Both the position numbers and the translations under genes were made by a program. The notes beneath the pieces are model-generated. The model was not told where the DNA came from. It did not search any database and worked only from the letters and a program-made list of their open reading frames with translations. Below, piece by piece: positions 27,228-35,601 of a stretch of DNA of 64,000 bases. Location of the stretch: positions 186,001-250,000 of the forward strand of contig CAVQIB010000013.1 of NCBI GenBank assembly GCA_963712435.1. The letters are read 5' to 3'. This DNA comes from Rhodoplanes sp963712435 (GTDB lineage Bacteria; Pseudomonadota; Alphaproteobacteria; Rhizobiales; Xanthobacteraceae). Within the stretch, counting starts at the first letter, position 1, and each line of letters starts with the position of its first letter.

Positions 27228-27872
27228 TCAAAGCCGGACGAAGGGCGCAATCAGACGCCCAAGCAGCCCGGACAGTCGGAGTTCGCCCTGCAAAGCAACG
27301 AGGCAGACGCAGGGTTCTCCCGCATCGACCACCGGCCGATGGTCGATTTCGTCGTCTCCCAGGTCAAAGTCGCCGGGCAGAAAATGGCCGCCCGCGTGGC
27401 TGTATCCCCCGGCGAGAACGCAAGTCATCTCCAGCTGCGTATGGGAATGCTCAAGCATTCGCGTGCCCGGCGCCGCCTTGAGCAGAAACACCCGGGTCGC
27501 ACTCGATTTCGGCAGCGACATCGGGCGCAAATGCACCCCCGGGCCGATCCATTTCCAGCGCTCGAACCCGCGACGTCGGACAAACTCCGGCAGTTCGGGA
27601 ACGTCGTCGAGTGGCGGAGGCGACGCGACCGTCGGCGGGGCCGGCTTGGCGTCGAGCCGCGCCATCAGCTTCGCAAATGAACCGTCCGCCATCGGCGTCG
27701 GCGGAAGACGGTCAAGCACGACGCCGCCGACATGCGTCATCGCCTGCACGAATGCGCGGCACTGCGCACATCCGCTGATATGGGTCGCAATCACGACGCG
27801 CTGGCCCAAGTCGAGCGTGCCGGCCGCGAAGGCGGCCAGCTTCACGTCGGGCGGGTGATGGTGAATCGTCAT
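27228..27872 (-). CDS. chrR: ChrR zinc-binding anti-sigma factor / cupin
   Basis: A 214-residue anti-sigma factor that holds RpoE inactive until singlet oxygen appears. The N-terminal ZAS domain has ATHISGCAQCRAFV (the H-x3-C-x2-C zinc motif). The C-terminal cupin domain keeps the metal ligands described for Rhodobacter sphaeroides ChrR: LEHSHTQLEMTCVLAGG (His, His, Glu) and DDEIDHRPVVDAG (His). The C-terminal LLGRLIAPFVRL also matches. ATG 27872 overlaps the rpoE stop (ATGA), the usual sigma/anti-sigma coupling. It is intact with normal length. Confidence 0.93.
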   Translation of the reverse strand: MTIHHHPPDVKLAAFAAGTLDLGQRVVIATHISGCAQCRAFVQAMTHVGGVVLDRLPPTPMADGSFAKLMARLDAKPAPPTVASPPPLDDVPELPEFVRRRGFERWKWIGPGVHLRPMSLPKSSATRVFLLKAAPGTRMLEHSHTQLEMTCVLAGGYSHAGGHFLPGDFDLGDDEIDHRPVVDAGEPCVCLVALQGELRLSGLLGRLIAPFVRL

Positions 27873-28444
27873 GACAGGTCGCCCAGAAGCGCCCGCAGGC
27901 GGGCCATCGCCAGCCGCAATCGCGATTTGACGGTGCCGAGCGGAATCTGCAGGAGCTCCGCGATTTCGCCGTGCGCTTTCTCCTCGAAGAACGATAGTTC
28001 GACGACGCGCGATTGGTCGTTCGACAACTTTTCCAGGGCTGCGCGCACGCGCCGTTCCAGTTGAGCCGCCGCCAACAAGGAATCCGAGCCCGGCAGGCTG
28101 TCGATGTATCGTTCGATGTCGGTGTCGCCATCGAGATCGCGCTCGCCACGCTGGTCGCGCCGGAGCGCGTCGATTCGCAGATTGCGCGCAATCGCGAAAA
28201 CCCAGGTGACCGCCGAGCCCTTCTCCGGATCGAATAAAGCCGCCTTGGACCAGACCGCGAGCATCGTCTCCTGGGCGAGTTCTTCCGCGCGCGCCACGTT
28301 CGCGCCTGAGCGCAACATGAGCGATTTCACCCGCGGCGCAAAATGCTCGAACAAGGCGGCGAACGCCGCCCGGTCCTGACGCGTCGCGACCTCCCTGATC
28401 AGGCGCTCCCAACGGTCGGCGGCAAGATCGCGCTCAGCGGACAT
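27869..28444 (-). CDS. rpoE: ECF sigma factor RpoE (ECF11 type, ChrR partner)
   Basis: A 191-residue ECF sigma factor. Region 2 reads FAALFEHFAPRVKSLMLRSG, RAEELAQETMLAVWSKAALF and VTWVFAIARNLRIDALRRDQ; region 4 reads ALEKLSNDQSRVVELSFFEE and LLQIPLGTVKSRLRLAMARL. The start at 28444 (MSAERDLAADRW) is chosen because the predicted promoter places the transcript start near 28551, which excludes the longer open frame. It is coupled to chrR and faces a divergent RpoE-type promoter, which implies autoregulation. It responds to singlet oxygen made by light-excited bacteriochlorophyll. Confidence 0.92.
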   Translation of the reverse strand: MSAERDLAADRWERLIREVATRQDRAAFAALFEHFAPRVKSLMLRSGANVARAEELAQETMLAVWSKAALFDPEKGSAVTWVFAIARNLRIDALRRDQRGERDLDGDTDIERYIDSLPGSDSLLAAAQLERRVRAALEKLSNDQSRVVELSFFEEKAHGEIAELLQIPLGTVKSRLRLAMARLRALLGDLS

Positions 28445-28557
28445 GGCCGAATGCTTCAGCCCGAAACGCAGACGATCCGCCCCGAAGGCCCCCGAAGGAA
28501 CAGGCGCGGGCGGCGCGCCCAAACGCGCGGAGTGGAGGGCGACGAAGCGCATGAGCC

Positions 28558-28587
28558 CGATTACGCCGATCCGGTGGCAATGGATCA
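28558..28587 (-). promoter_or_regulatory. RpoE-type promoter toward rpoE-chrR
   Basis: On the minus strand a TGATCC -35 (28587-28582) is followed after 18 bases by TAATCG (28563-28558). This fits the RpoE consensus of Rhodobacter (TGATCC, about 18 bases, TAA-rich -10). It would drive autoregulation. Confidence 0.6.
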
Positions 28588-28595
28588 CCGCCCGG

Positions 28596-28625
28596 TGATC
28601 CAAAAGGAGCGCCGATGCGTAAGGC
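28596..28625 (+). promoter_or_regulatory. RpoE-type promoter toward the FAD oxidoreductase operon
   Basis: TGATCC at 28596-28601 and TAAGGC at 28620-28625 are 18 bases apart, close to the Rhodobacter RpoE consensus. The -35 elements of this and the opposite promoter are the two arms of a perfect 22-bp palindrome with a 2-base centre (28581-28602). Confidence 0.7.
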
Positions 28626-28698
28626 AGCCCGGGATCGACGGTAATAACGGTCCGGGGCGGGAGTTGGTTCCGCCTGTCCGGCAAGGACTTGGGGTTGC

Positions 28699-30051
28699 AT
28701 GGGGGGCGTTAATCGGCTGAATATCGCCATCATCGGATCAGGTATTTCGGGAATGTCCACCGCTTGGCTGCTGAGCCAGCGGCATGATGTAACCGTGTAC
28801 GAAAAGGCCAGCCGGCTGGGCGGCCATTCCAACACGGTCGAGGCGTTTATCGGCGGACGGCGCATCGCCGTCGATACCGGATTTCTTGTATACAATGAAA
28901 AGACATATCCGAACCTGACCGCGCTGTTCGATCATCTCCGCGTGCCGACGCACGCGTCGGATATGTCGTTTTCCGTTTCGCTCGACGATGGTCAGTTCGA
29001 GTACTCCGGGGCCGGGCTCGCGGGCCTGTTCGCCCAGCCGCTCAATCTGGTCCGGCCGCGCTTCTGGTCCATGCTGTCCGACCTCCTGAGGTTCTATCGG
29101 CGAGCCGCGCGCGACCTCCGGAGCATCGATGACGTAGCGCCGAGCCTTGGCGAATACCTTGCCGCAGGCGGCTATCGGCGGCCGTTCATTGAAGACCACC
29201 TCTTGCCGATGGCCGGCGCGATCTGGTCGGCGTCGCCGGCGACCATGCTCGGCTTCCCGGCCGCCGCGTTTGTCCGCTTCCACGATAACCACGGCCTCCT
29301 GCAGATTCGGAACCGGCCGGTCTGGCGAACGGTGAACGGCGGCAGCCGCATCTATGTCGAGCGGATGGCCCGGCCGCTCGCCAATCGCATCCGGTGCGAC
29401 ACGCCGGTGCGCGCGATCGCGCGCACCCCGCGCGGGGTCAGCGTGACCGACGCGAGCGGGCGCACCGATCATTACGACCATATCGTGCTGGCGACACACG
29501 CCGACGATGCGCTCGCGATGCTGTCCGACCCGAGCGCCGGCGAGCGCGAGCTGCTCGGCGCATTCCGTTACAGCCGCAATCTCGCGGTGCTTCACCACGA
29601 CGGCGGCTTCATGCCGCGGCGGCGCGCGGCGTGGGCGAGCTGGAACTATGTCGGGCGGCGCGGCGCGACGGCCGCGCATGTCTGCGTCACTTATTGGATG
29701 AACCGCCTGCAACCCATTGGGATCGAGACGCCGGTGTTCGTCACGCTGAATCCGCCGCGGCCGCCGCGGGCCGGATCGATCATGCACAGCGAGACCTACG
29801 AGCATCCGATCTTCGACGCCCGCGCGATGACGGCGCAGCGACGCCTGTGGTCGCTGCAAGGCGACCGGAACACGTGGTTCTGCGGCGCGTATTTCGGGTC
29901 CGGATTCCATGAGGACGGCTTGCAGGCGGGCCTCGCCGTCGCCGAGCAGCTCGGCGGCGTGCGGCGGCCGTGGAGCGTCCCCGACGCGTCCGGGCGGATC
30001 GTGCAATCCGAGCCGGCGCGCAGGACCGGCGCGCCGGAGCCGGCGGCGTGA
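28699..30051 (+). CDS. FAD-dependent oxidoreductase (flavin amine-oxidase family, UfaD-like)
   Basis: A 450-residue flavoprotein. The dinucleotide-binding motif is IAIIGSGISGMSTAWLLSQR followed by VYEKASRLGGHSNTV; AVDTGFLVYNEKTYPNL and NGGSRIYVERMARPL are typical of the group found with DUF1365 and CFA-type genes. In Rhodobacter sphaeroides a protein of this family in the RpoE-ChrR regulon (UfaD) desaturates a methylated fatty acid on the way to furan fatty acids. The same gene order and promoter suggest the same role here, but assignment to UfaD is inference. It overlaps the next gene by 4 bases. Confidence 0.85.
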   Translation: MGGVNRLNIAIIGSGISGMSTAWLLSQRHDVTVYEKASRLGGHSNTVEAFIGGRRIAVDTGFLVYNEKTYPNLTALFDHLRVPTHASDMSFSVSLDDGQFEYSGAGLAGLFAQPLNLVRPRFWSMLSDLLRFYRRAARDLRSIDDVAPSLGEYLAAGGYRRPFIEDHLLPMAGAIWSASPATMLGFPAAAFVRFHDNHGLLQIRNRPVWRTVNGGSRIYVERMARPLANRIRCDTPVRAIARTPRGVSVTDASGRTDHYDHIVLATHADDALAMLSDPSAGERELLGAFRYSRNLAVLHHDGGFMPRRRAAWASWNYVGRRGATAAHVCVTYWMNRLQPIGIETPVFVTLNPPRPPRAGSIMHSETYEHPIFDARAMTAQRRLWSLQGDRNTWFCGAYFGSGFHEDGLQAGLAVAEQLGGVRRPWSVPDASGRIVQSEPARRTGAPEPAA

Positions 30052-30854
30052 GCGTGCATTCCGCGATCTATGTCGGCGCGGTCATGCATCGGCGCATGGC
30101 GCCGCGCCGTCATTGCCTTCGCTATCGCCTGTTCTGGCTGTTGCTCGACCTTGACGAGGCGCCGGCGCTCGCCCGCCGGCTTCGCCTCTTCTCATACAAC
30201 CGCGCCAATCTGTTCAGCCTCAACGACGCCGATCACGGCGACGGAAGCGCGACCCCGTTGCGCCTGCAGGTCGAGCGCTGCCTCGCCGCGGCGGGAATCG
30301 AACTCGCCGGCGGCGCGATCCGGCTGTTCTGCATGCCGCGCACGCTGGGCCATGACTTCAATCCGCTCAGCGTCTATTTCTGCCACGCCGCCGATGGCGA
30401 ACTCGCCGCGATGATCTACGAGGTGCATAATACATTCGGCGAGCGGCACAGCTATCTCATTCCCGTGGAGACTCCGGAGAAGGCGCTGCGCCAGCGCTGT
30501 CGCAAGCAGTTCTTCGTGTCGCCCTTCATGGACATGGAGATGAGCTACACGTTCCGGGTTCACCCGCCCGGCGAGCACGTCGCCATCGCGATCCGGGGCA
30601 GCGCCGGCGACGGGCCGGTGATCCATGCGTGCCTGACGGGAAAACGCCAAGACCTCAGCGACCGCGCCTTGCTGCGCGCCTTCATCGCCGTCCCTTTCGT
30701 CACGCTCAAGGTGATTGCGGCGATCCACTGGGAGGCGCTTCGCCTCTGGCTGAAGGGCGTACGCCTCCGCCGGCGACCTGCCCCGCCCGAGCGCCCCGTC
30801 ACCATCGTTCCTGCTCACGCGATTGAATCGGATCAGCCGAATGTCCTCTCATGA
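30048..30854 (+). CDS. DUF1365 protein
   Basis: A 268-residue protein beginning at GTG 30048 within the GTGA overlap. The family pattern is clear: SAIYVGAVMHRRMAPRRHCL, FRYRLFWLLLDLDE-like residues, LFCMPRTLGHDFNPLSVYFC and EVHNTFGERHSYLIPV, then CRKQFFVSPFMDMEMSYTFR. DUF1365 proteins almost always lie between an FAD oxidoreductase and a CFA-type methyltransferase. The function is unknown; a role in modifying methylated or unsaturated acyl chains is inferred from context. Its stop overlaps the start region of the following methyltransferase. Confidence 0.85.
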   Translation: MSVHSAIYVGAVMHRRMAPRRHCLRYRLFWLLLDLDEAPALARRLRLFSYNRANLFSLNDADHGDGSATPLRLQVERCLAAAGIELAGGAIRLFCMPRTLGHDFNPLSVYFCHAADGELAAMIYEVHNTFGERHSYLIPVETPEKALRQRCRKQFFVSPFMDMEMSYTFRVHPPGEHVAIAIRGSAGDGPVIHACLTGKRQDLSDRALLRAFIAVPFVTLKVIAAIHWEALRLWLKGVRLRRRPAPPERPVTIVPAHAIESDQPNVLS

Positions 30855-32076
30855 TTGCTCGATCGCCGTCGAACCGACCGGCGCATTTCCCGCGCCGGCG
30901 CTCGCCGCCGCCGTGCTGCGCCGCATGCTCCGCGACCTTGCGGTCGGCAAGCTGGTGGTCGACACTCCGCGCGGGCGGCTCGCGCATGACAGCGGCCGGG
31001 CCGGGCCGCAGGCGCGTTTGACGCTGCATTCCTGGCGGGCGCTGTGGCGGCTGTTCGCTCGCGGGAATCTCGGCTTCGCGCAGTCCTATCTGGACGGGGA
31101 CTGGTCCTCCACCGAACTCGTCGACTTCCTTGACCTCGCCTGTCGCAATGCGGCGATGTCCTCGCGGACGCCGCTTGCGCCGCTGCAGGCGATGTATCGC
31201 CTCCGGCATCGCCTCAATCGGAACACCCGGCGAGAAAGCCGCCGCAACATCGCGACGCACTACGATCTCGGCAACGAGTTTTTCGCGTATTGGCTCGACT
31301 CGGGCATGACCTATTCGTCGGCGCTGTTCTCGTCCGCGGACGAGACGCTGGAGGCGGCGCAAAGCGCAAAGCTCGATCGCGTGATCGAGTGGCTTCAGCC
31401 CGCCGCCGGCGACGCGGTGCTCGAAATCGGGTGCGGCTGGGGCAGCCTTGCCGAGCGGATGATTCGTCGGCGCCGCTGCAAGGTGACCGGGCTGACGCTT
31501 TCGGTCGAGCAGCTCGCCTACGCGCGCAACCGGCTGAACGAGCAGGGGCTGTCGCATCTCGCCGATCTGCGCCTGCAGGATTATCGCGACGTCGCCGGCT
31601 CGTTCGATCGCATCGTCTCGGTCGAGATGCTGGAGGCGGTCGGCGAGAACAACTGGCCGGCCTTCTTTTCCAAGCTTGCCGCAAGCCTGCGCCCGCGCGG
31701 GACCGCCGTGTTGCAGGCGATCACGATCGACGGCGCATATTTCCCGCACTACCGGGCGAATCCCGATTTCATCCAGCGCTACATTTTCCCGGGCGGGATG
31801 CTGCCGACGGTCGCGGCGTTGCGCGCGCAGATCGCGCGCGCCGGGCTGGACCTGCAGGCGGTCGAGACGTTCGGCGGCAGTTACGCGCTCACGCTGGCCG
31901 CCTGGCAGGAGCGGTTTCAGCGGCGCTGGCCGGAAATCGAAGCGCTCGGCTTCGACCTCCGCTTCAAGCGGATGTGGGAATACTACCTTGCCTATTGCGA
32001 AGCGGGCTTCCGCACGGGCGCGCTCGACGTCGGTCTCTACAAAATCGTCCATGCATCCGCCCCGGCGCGCGGCTGA
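30841..32076 (+). CDS. CFA-synthase-family SAM methyltransferase (second copy)
   Basis: A 411-residue cyclopropane-fatty-acid-synthase homolog of the long type. The N-terminal domain (RGNLGFAQSYLDGDWSSTEL) recognises lipid; RRNIATHYDLGNEFFAYWLD and TYSSALF precede the SAM site VLEIGCGWGSLAERMIRRRR; RIVSVEMLEAVGENNWPAFF, YIFPGGMLPT and MWEYYLAYCEAGFRTG are all typical. It may be the methylase for furan fatty acid synthesis (UfaM/CfaA-like), or a true CFA synthase. The start 30841 overlaps the DUF1365 gene by 14 bases. It is intact and ends 157 bases before the integrated element. Confidence 0.87.
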   Translation: MSSHDCSIAVEPTGAFPAPALAAAVLRRMLRDLAVGKLVVDTPRGRLAHDSGRAGPQARLTLHSWRALWRLFARGNLGFAQSYLDGDWSSTELVDFLDLACRNAAMSSRTPLAPLQAMYRLRHRLNRNTRRESRRNIATHYDLGNEFFAYWLDSGMTYSSALFSSADETLEAAQSAKLDRVIEWLQPAAGDAVLEIGCGWGSLAERMIRRRRCKVTGLTLSVEQLAYARNRLNEQGLSHLADLRLQDYRDVAGSFDRIVSVEMLEAVGENNWPAFFSKLAASLRPRGTAVLQAITIDGAYFPHYRANPDFIQRYIFPGGMLPTVAALRAQIARAGLDLQAVETFGGSYALTLAAWQERFQRRWPEIEALGFDLRFKRMWEYYLAYCEAGFRTGALDVGLYKIVHASAPARG

Positions 32077-32233
32077 TCCGGCGAAGCCAGACGCATTTCA
32101 TGGAGAACGATGGCCGGTGGCGCGTGCGTTGTGAGCAGACGCGCCGCTCCCCCGCGCCTGCAATTCCGAATACCTGTCGAACGCGCGCTCAGCACCGCGG
32201 CCGCAAGGCGCTTCAGAATTCTTCAGCGGCGAC

Positions 32234-32280
32234 TTGGTACAGCTGGGTGGACTCAAACCACCGACCTCCTGATCCACAGT
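32234..32280. repeat. attL: 3' fragment of tRNA-His
   Basis: These 47 bases match 54511-54557 with one mismatch (A versus G in the T-arm). They cover the CCA end, acceptor 3' strand, T-arm, variable loop and part of the anticodon arm of tRNA-His. The 5' half of the tRNA is missing, so this is an attachment-site remnant, not a functional tRNA. Confidence 0.9.
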
Positions 32281-32441
32281 TTGAGCCAGGGCCGCCGGCA
32301 AGCCCTTGGCTGCGCACAGTTTTATTTCAGCGCGTCATCTAACCCCCCGAAATATAACGCTTTCCCCTGGACAAGCCTGGACAACGCACTATTTTAAGCA
32401 GACACGACATGCTCATATTAGGACGGACACGAGACGGACAC

Positions 32442-33668
32442 ATGGCCCATCACCTCACCGATGCGCTGGTCAAACGCCTTCCGGCCCCGACCAAGGGCAA
32501 CAAGATATTTTTCGACGATGAGGTCGCCAGCTTCGGGTGCCGAGTGACGACCGGCGGAAACAGGTCGTTCGTGTTGAACTACCGGGTTCGCGGCACCGGC
32601 CGCGAGCGCCGCTTCACCATAGGCGGCGCAGGGGATTGGAGAACCACAGCCGCACGCGCCGAGGCGCGGCGGCTCAAGCAATTCATCGACCAAGGCGGCG
32701 ACCCGCTCGCTGATCTGGAGATACAACGCGAAGCGCCTACGATGTCCGAGTTGGCTGATCGGTTCGAGGCCGAGCACTGCATCCGCAAACGTGCCAGCAC
32801 AGCCGAAGAGTACAAGCGCATGCTGCGAATCCATATTAAACCATTTTTTGGCGCACATACGAAAGTTGGTGATGTTGTCTTCGCTGATGTAGAAGCGCTT
32901 CACAGAAAAATCAGCAAAACCGGCGCGACGTACGCGGCGAACAGATGCGTCGCCGTGCTGAGCAAGATGTTTTCGTTGGCCATCAGATGGGGAATGTGTA
33001 CGACGACGAACCCGGCGCGCGGAATTGAGCGCAACACCGAGTTCGGCAGACGGCGCTATCTGAGCGCCGACGAGTTGGCGAGGCTCACAGCGGCGCTGGC
33101 AGCACATCCAGACCGACAAGCCGCAAACATCATCCGCATGTTGCTTTTGACCGGCGCACGGCGCGGTGAGGTACTAGCCGCTCGCTGGAGCGACATCGAT
33201 CTAGCTACCGGCACATGGGCCAAGCCAGCGGCGAGCACAAAACAAAAGTTGGATCATGAGGTGCCGCTTTCAGCCCCGGCGCGGTTGTTGTTGAACACGA
33301 TCCGCGAACAGCAGATGGCCAATCGCCGTCCTGTGGGCGAATATGTTTTTCCCGGTAGCGGCGTCACCGGACATGTCGCCGACGTCAAAAAGTTTTGGCG
33401 GCAAGTCTGCAAAGCGGCGAGCATCGAGGGCCTTCGCGTTCACGATCTTCGGCACAGCTTCGCCAGCCAGCTTGCGAGCGGCGGGGCGAGCTTGCCGTTG
33501 ATCGGCGCGCTGCTCGGGCACTCGAACCCGAGCACGACCGCGCGCTACGCGCACCTGTTCGACGATCCTCAAAGAGCGGCGGTCGAGAAAGTCGGCCGCG
33601 TCATTGTTGACGCGGGGCCGCCGTCGCTCGCGCTCGTCAGAGTGAAGCTTTTCATAAAAAATTCCTGA
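32442..33668 (+). CDS. Tyrosine recombinase / phage-type integrase (P4-like)
   Basis: A 408-residue integrase with an N-terminal DUF4102-type arm-binding domain (MAHHLTDALVKRLPAP, FFDDEVASFGCRVTTGG, RRFTIGGAGDWRTTAARAEA), a core-binding domain (AEEYKRMLRIHIKPFFGAHT) and a catalytic domain. The catalytic residues are visible: LLTGARRGEVLAARW (Arg), LRVHDLRHSFASQLA (H-x-x-R), GALLGHSNPSTTARYAHLF (His and the nucleophile Tyr). It sits 160 bases from attL and would excise and integrate the element at tRNA-His. ATG 32442 is chosen over 32409 because family similarity begins there. Confidence 0.92.
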   Translation: MAHHLTDALVKRLPAPTKGNKIFFDDEVASFGCRVTTGGNRSFVLNYRVRGTGRERRFTIGGAGDWRTTAARAEARRLKQFIDQGGDPLADLEIQREAPTMSELADRFEAEHCIRKRASTAEEYKRMLRIHIKPFFGAHTKVGDVVFADVEALHRKISKTGATYAANRCVAVLSKMFSLAIRWGMCTTTNPARGIERNTEFGRRRYLSADELARLTAALAAHPDRQAANIIRMLLLTGARRGEVLAARWSDIDLATGTWAKPAASTKQKLDHEVPLSAPARLLLNTIREQQMANRRPVGEYVFPGSGVTGHVADVKKFWRQVCKAASIEGLRVHDLRHSFASQLASGGASLPLIGALLGHSNPSTTARYAHLFDDPQRAAVEKVGRVIVDAGPPSLALVRVKLFIKNS

Positions 33669-34024
33669 ATAATTTCAGAACCTTTACGGCGGCGCATGGT
33701 TATAGTTTTTGCGACCCTTATTGACTTTTTCACGAACCGTTCCACATTCACGCTAGCCGGGGTGCAAGCGCCGGCCGACTGCCTGGGGCATACGAGGCCA
33801 CCAGCTACGAAGCGGCTCTGAGAGTAAGCGGCATGCAGCAATGCCGCGCAGGAGACGATGCGACCCGAGACGAGTTGCCACACGAAGTGTGGCTCGCTGC
33901 GCTAAGCTCGATCCTGGGTTTTGTCGCCGATTAAATCGGCCCGACCGGTCCTGCCTCGAAACGCACCGCGAATGATTGCGCAAACCTCTGGGGCGAACCC
34001 CCGGAGCGATCATTCGAGGTCGCA
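33669..34024. other. Gap after integrase, no supportable gene
   Basis: The 356 bases between the integrase and the first HTH gene hold only short frames without ribosome-binding sites. No clear repeat or RNA gene was seen. Promoters for the replication genes probably lie here. Confidence 0.4.
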
Positions 34025-34330
34025 ATGTCCCAATCCGTCCAAAAACCGCGCGCTCGACGTGCGCCTGCCCCCCAGCCTGAAATCGCGCTCGATATCGTTT
34101 GGGGCGCGGATCAAATTTCCAAACTGATCGGCCGCTCTCCGCAGTCGACCTACTATCTTTTGACCCACGGGAGACTGCCGGCAAAACGAATCGGCGGAAC
34201 GTGGGTTTCATCGCGCGCCGCTCTTTCGCGGCTCGTCAGCGTTTGGAGGCGGCGATGTCCTACTTCAATCGAATCGAAATCCCTGGCGACACGCTTATCT
34301 CGGATCAGGAGTTTTGCGACCTCGTGTTAG
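34025..34330 (+). CDS. HTH_17 / excisionase-like DNA-binding protein
   Basis: A small DNA-binding protein. After a basic N-terminus (VQKPRARRAPAP) comes a helix-turn-helix of the excisionase/AlpA type: WGADQISKLIGRSPQSTYYL, then LTHGRLPAKRIGGTWVSSRA. Such proteins regulate excision or early genes of integrated elements. The last 25-30 residues look non-coding and overlap the next gene by 76 bases, so the natural C-terminus may have been altered by a frameshift. It is the first gene of a rightward run of phage-type genes. Confidence 0.6.
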   Translation: MSQSVQKPRARRAPAPQPEIALDIVWGADQISKLIGRSPQSTYYLLTHGRLPAKRIGGTWVSSRAALSRLVSVWRRRCPTSIESKSLATRLSRIRSFATSC

Positions 34331-34482
34331 GAGGCGCAAATCGCCGGACGGCGACTCGATACGAAGCCGAGGGACTTCCCCTCGTCATCGTCGCGGGGAA
34401 AAAATATCGTCCTTTGCGTCAATCGCAGGAATGGCTCGCCGCACGGATTTTCCGCCGCAGCCGCCCGAAGCATATCCGATGA
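34255..34482 (+). CDS. Second small HTH-like DNA-binding protein
   Basis: A 75-residue protein (MSYFNRIEIPGDTLISDQEF) with a helix-turn-helix-like body, FCDLVLGGANRRTATRYEAE, then GLPLVIVAGKKYRPLRQSQE. It resembles small regulators found upstream of phage primase genes. It overlaps its downstream neighbour by the ATGA arrangement (ATG 34479, TGA 34480-34482), so it belongs to the same operon. Confidence 0.6.
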   Translation: MSYFNRIEIPGDTLISDQEFCDLVLGGANRRTATRYEAEGLPLVIVAGKKYRPLRQSQEWLAARIFRRSRPKHIR

Positions 34483-35077
34483 AACTCCTTGCGCCTTGCT
34501 TGCGCAATCGCGCGTTGATGGCGTGCGGCCGAGCTTTTTGCACGGGCGACGAAGGTGAACTTGATAATCTGCACGCGCAGTTGCGAGCGGGCGAGATCAA
34601 GCTCACGCGCGCCGAGCGCCGCGTCCTGCGGGACTATCACTTGCGCAAGCCGCCGTGGCGACGCAAGCGAGGCGAATGGCGAACGAATGGCGGGCTGACC
34701 AAACGGCAAGAACATGCCGAGCGGAATGGGTGGGGCGCACGAACAAAATTTAACATGCACAAGCAGAGCGCCGCCAGACGCGGCATCCCGTTCCAGATGA
34801 CGTTTGAGGAGTGGTGGGGCATTTGGCAAGCATCCGGCCATTGGCACGAGCGGGGTTTAAAACGTGACCAGTTTCAGATGGCACGCCACGGCGATCGTGG
34901 GAGCTATCCGTCGATAACGTCCGCATCATTACGACGGAAGCTAATCAGGCCGAGTACTGGGCATGTCAACGCGAAGCTCGCGCTCGGCGTCTGAGGAAGG
35001 CCATCGCAGCCATCAACGCGGCTTTTGCAACACGACCGAGCGCGGGCGGACCCCGCGCGCAATGCAATAAAGGATGA
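34479..35077 (+). pseudogene. HNH-like phage endonuclease, one frameshift
   Basis: The first part reads ITLTRAERRVLRDYHLRKPP-like basic sequence, then FNMHKQSAARRGIPFQMTFE and EWWGIWQASGHWHERGLKRD. It is followed by RHGDRGSY, after which the frame is lost near 34908. In the next frame the sequence continues SVDNVRIITTEANQAEYW, the typical end of small HNH-type phage endonucleases (G-x-Y-x-x-x-N-V-x-I-x-T), and stops at 35077. A one-base correction restores about 199 residues. Role: a phage-associated nuclease, perhaps linked to packaging. Confidence 0.6.
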
Positions 35078-35084
35078 GAATGAC

Positions 35085-35552
35085 ATGAAAACAAATAGGA
35101 TGGTTATCCCGGCTGCGCCCGGATTTTTTTATCTCGAAATGGAAGACGTCGACTATTCGGTCTCGAAGATGCCGATCATCGGCTGGGCGGTCGACCCCGA
35201 CAACGAGGAACGCGCAGGGGTCGAGCCGGTGACGATCGAAGGCATCGTGCCCCGAGACTATGGCAGAGAAAGAAGCGGGATACTGCAACCAGACGGCACC
35301 GTTGTTTACGTCACCGTCCCCATCCATTTCAAAAATTACGAGGAATGGCGGGACCACGCGACGCAGAGCCTTGACGACGACGAGGATGTGCTGCGCGGAA
35401 CAGATGCCTGCCGAATTCCGCCAAAAAAGCGCGGCGTTTACGCAGGCGATGATAATCACCCCCCGAAACGCGTGGGGGGCGTCGCGGCCCCGGCGGCGGT
35501 CAAGCGCAAGCTGAAAGCCATAATTCGAAAACAAGCGGCAAAGCGCCGCTGA
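35085..35552 (+). CDS. Hypothetical element protein
   Basis: A 155-residue protein starting at ATG 35085 (MKTNRMVIPAAPGFFYLEME). The upstream sequence AATAAAGGATGAGA gives a fair ribosome-binding site. It is acidic in the first half (IIGWAVDPDNEERAG) and ends in a strongly basic tail (VKRKLKAIIRKQAAKRR), suggesting nucleic-acid contact. No family is recognised. It lies between the HNH-like gene and the primase region on the same strand. Confidence 0.6.
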   Translation: MKTNRMVIPAAPGFFYLEMEDVDYSVSKMPIIGWAVDPDNEERAGVEPVTIEGIVPRDYGRERSGILQPDGTVVYVTVPIHFKNYEEWRDHATQSLDDDEDVLRGTDACRIPPKKRGVYAGDDNHPPKRVGGVAAPAAVKRKLKAIIRKQAAKRR

Positions 35553-35601
35553 GATTAAAAAGTTATCCCATCCACCTCAGGGCTGAGTTTGCGATGGAAT
35601 T

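Noticed and set aside
26386..27858. Long plus-strand frame across the DUF1295-chrR region
   Set aside because: Antisense to two intact genes; no ribosome-binding site or family similarity.
28738..30006. Long minus-strand frame opposite the FAD oxidoreductase
   Set aside because: Antisense shadow; the plus strand has the nucleotide-binding motif and promoter.
32234..32280. Second tRNA-His gene
   Set aside because: Only the 3' half is present, so it is an att remnant.
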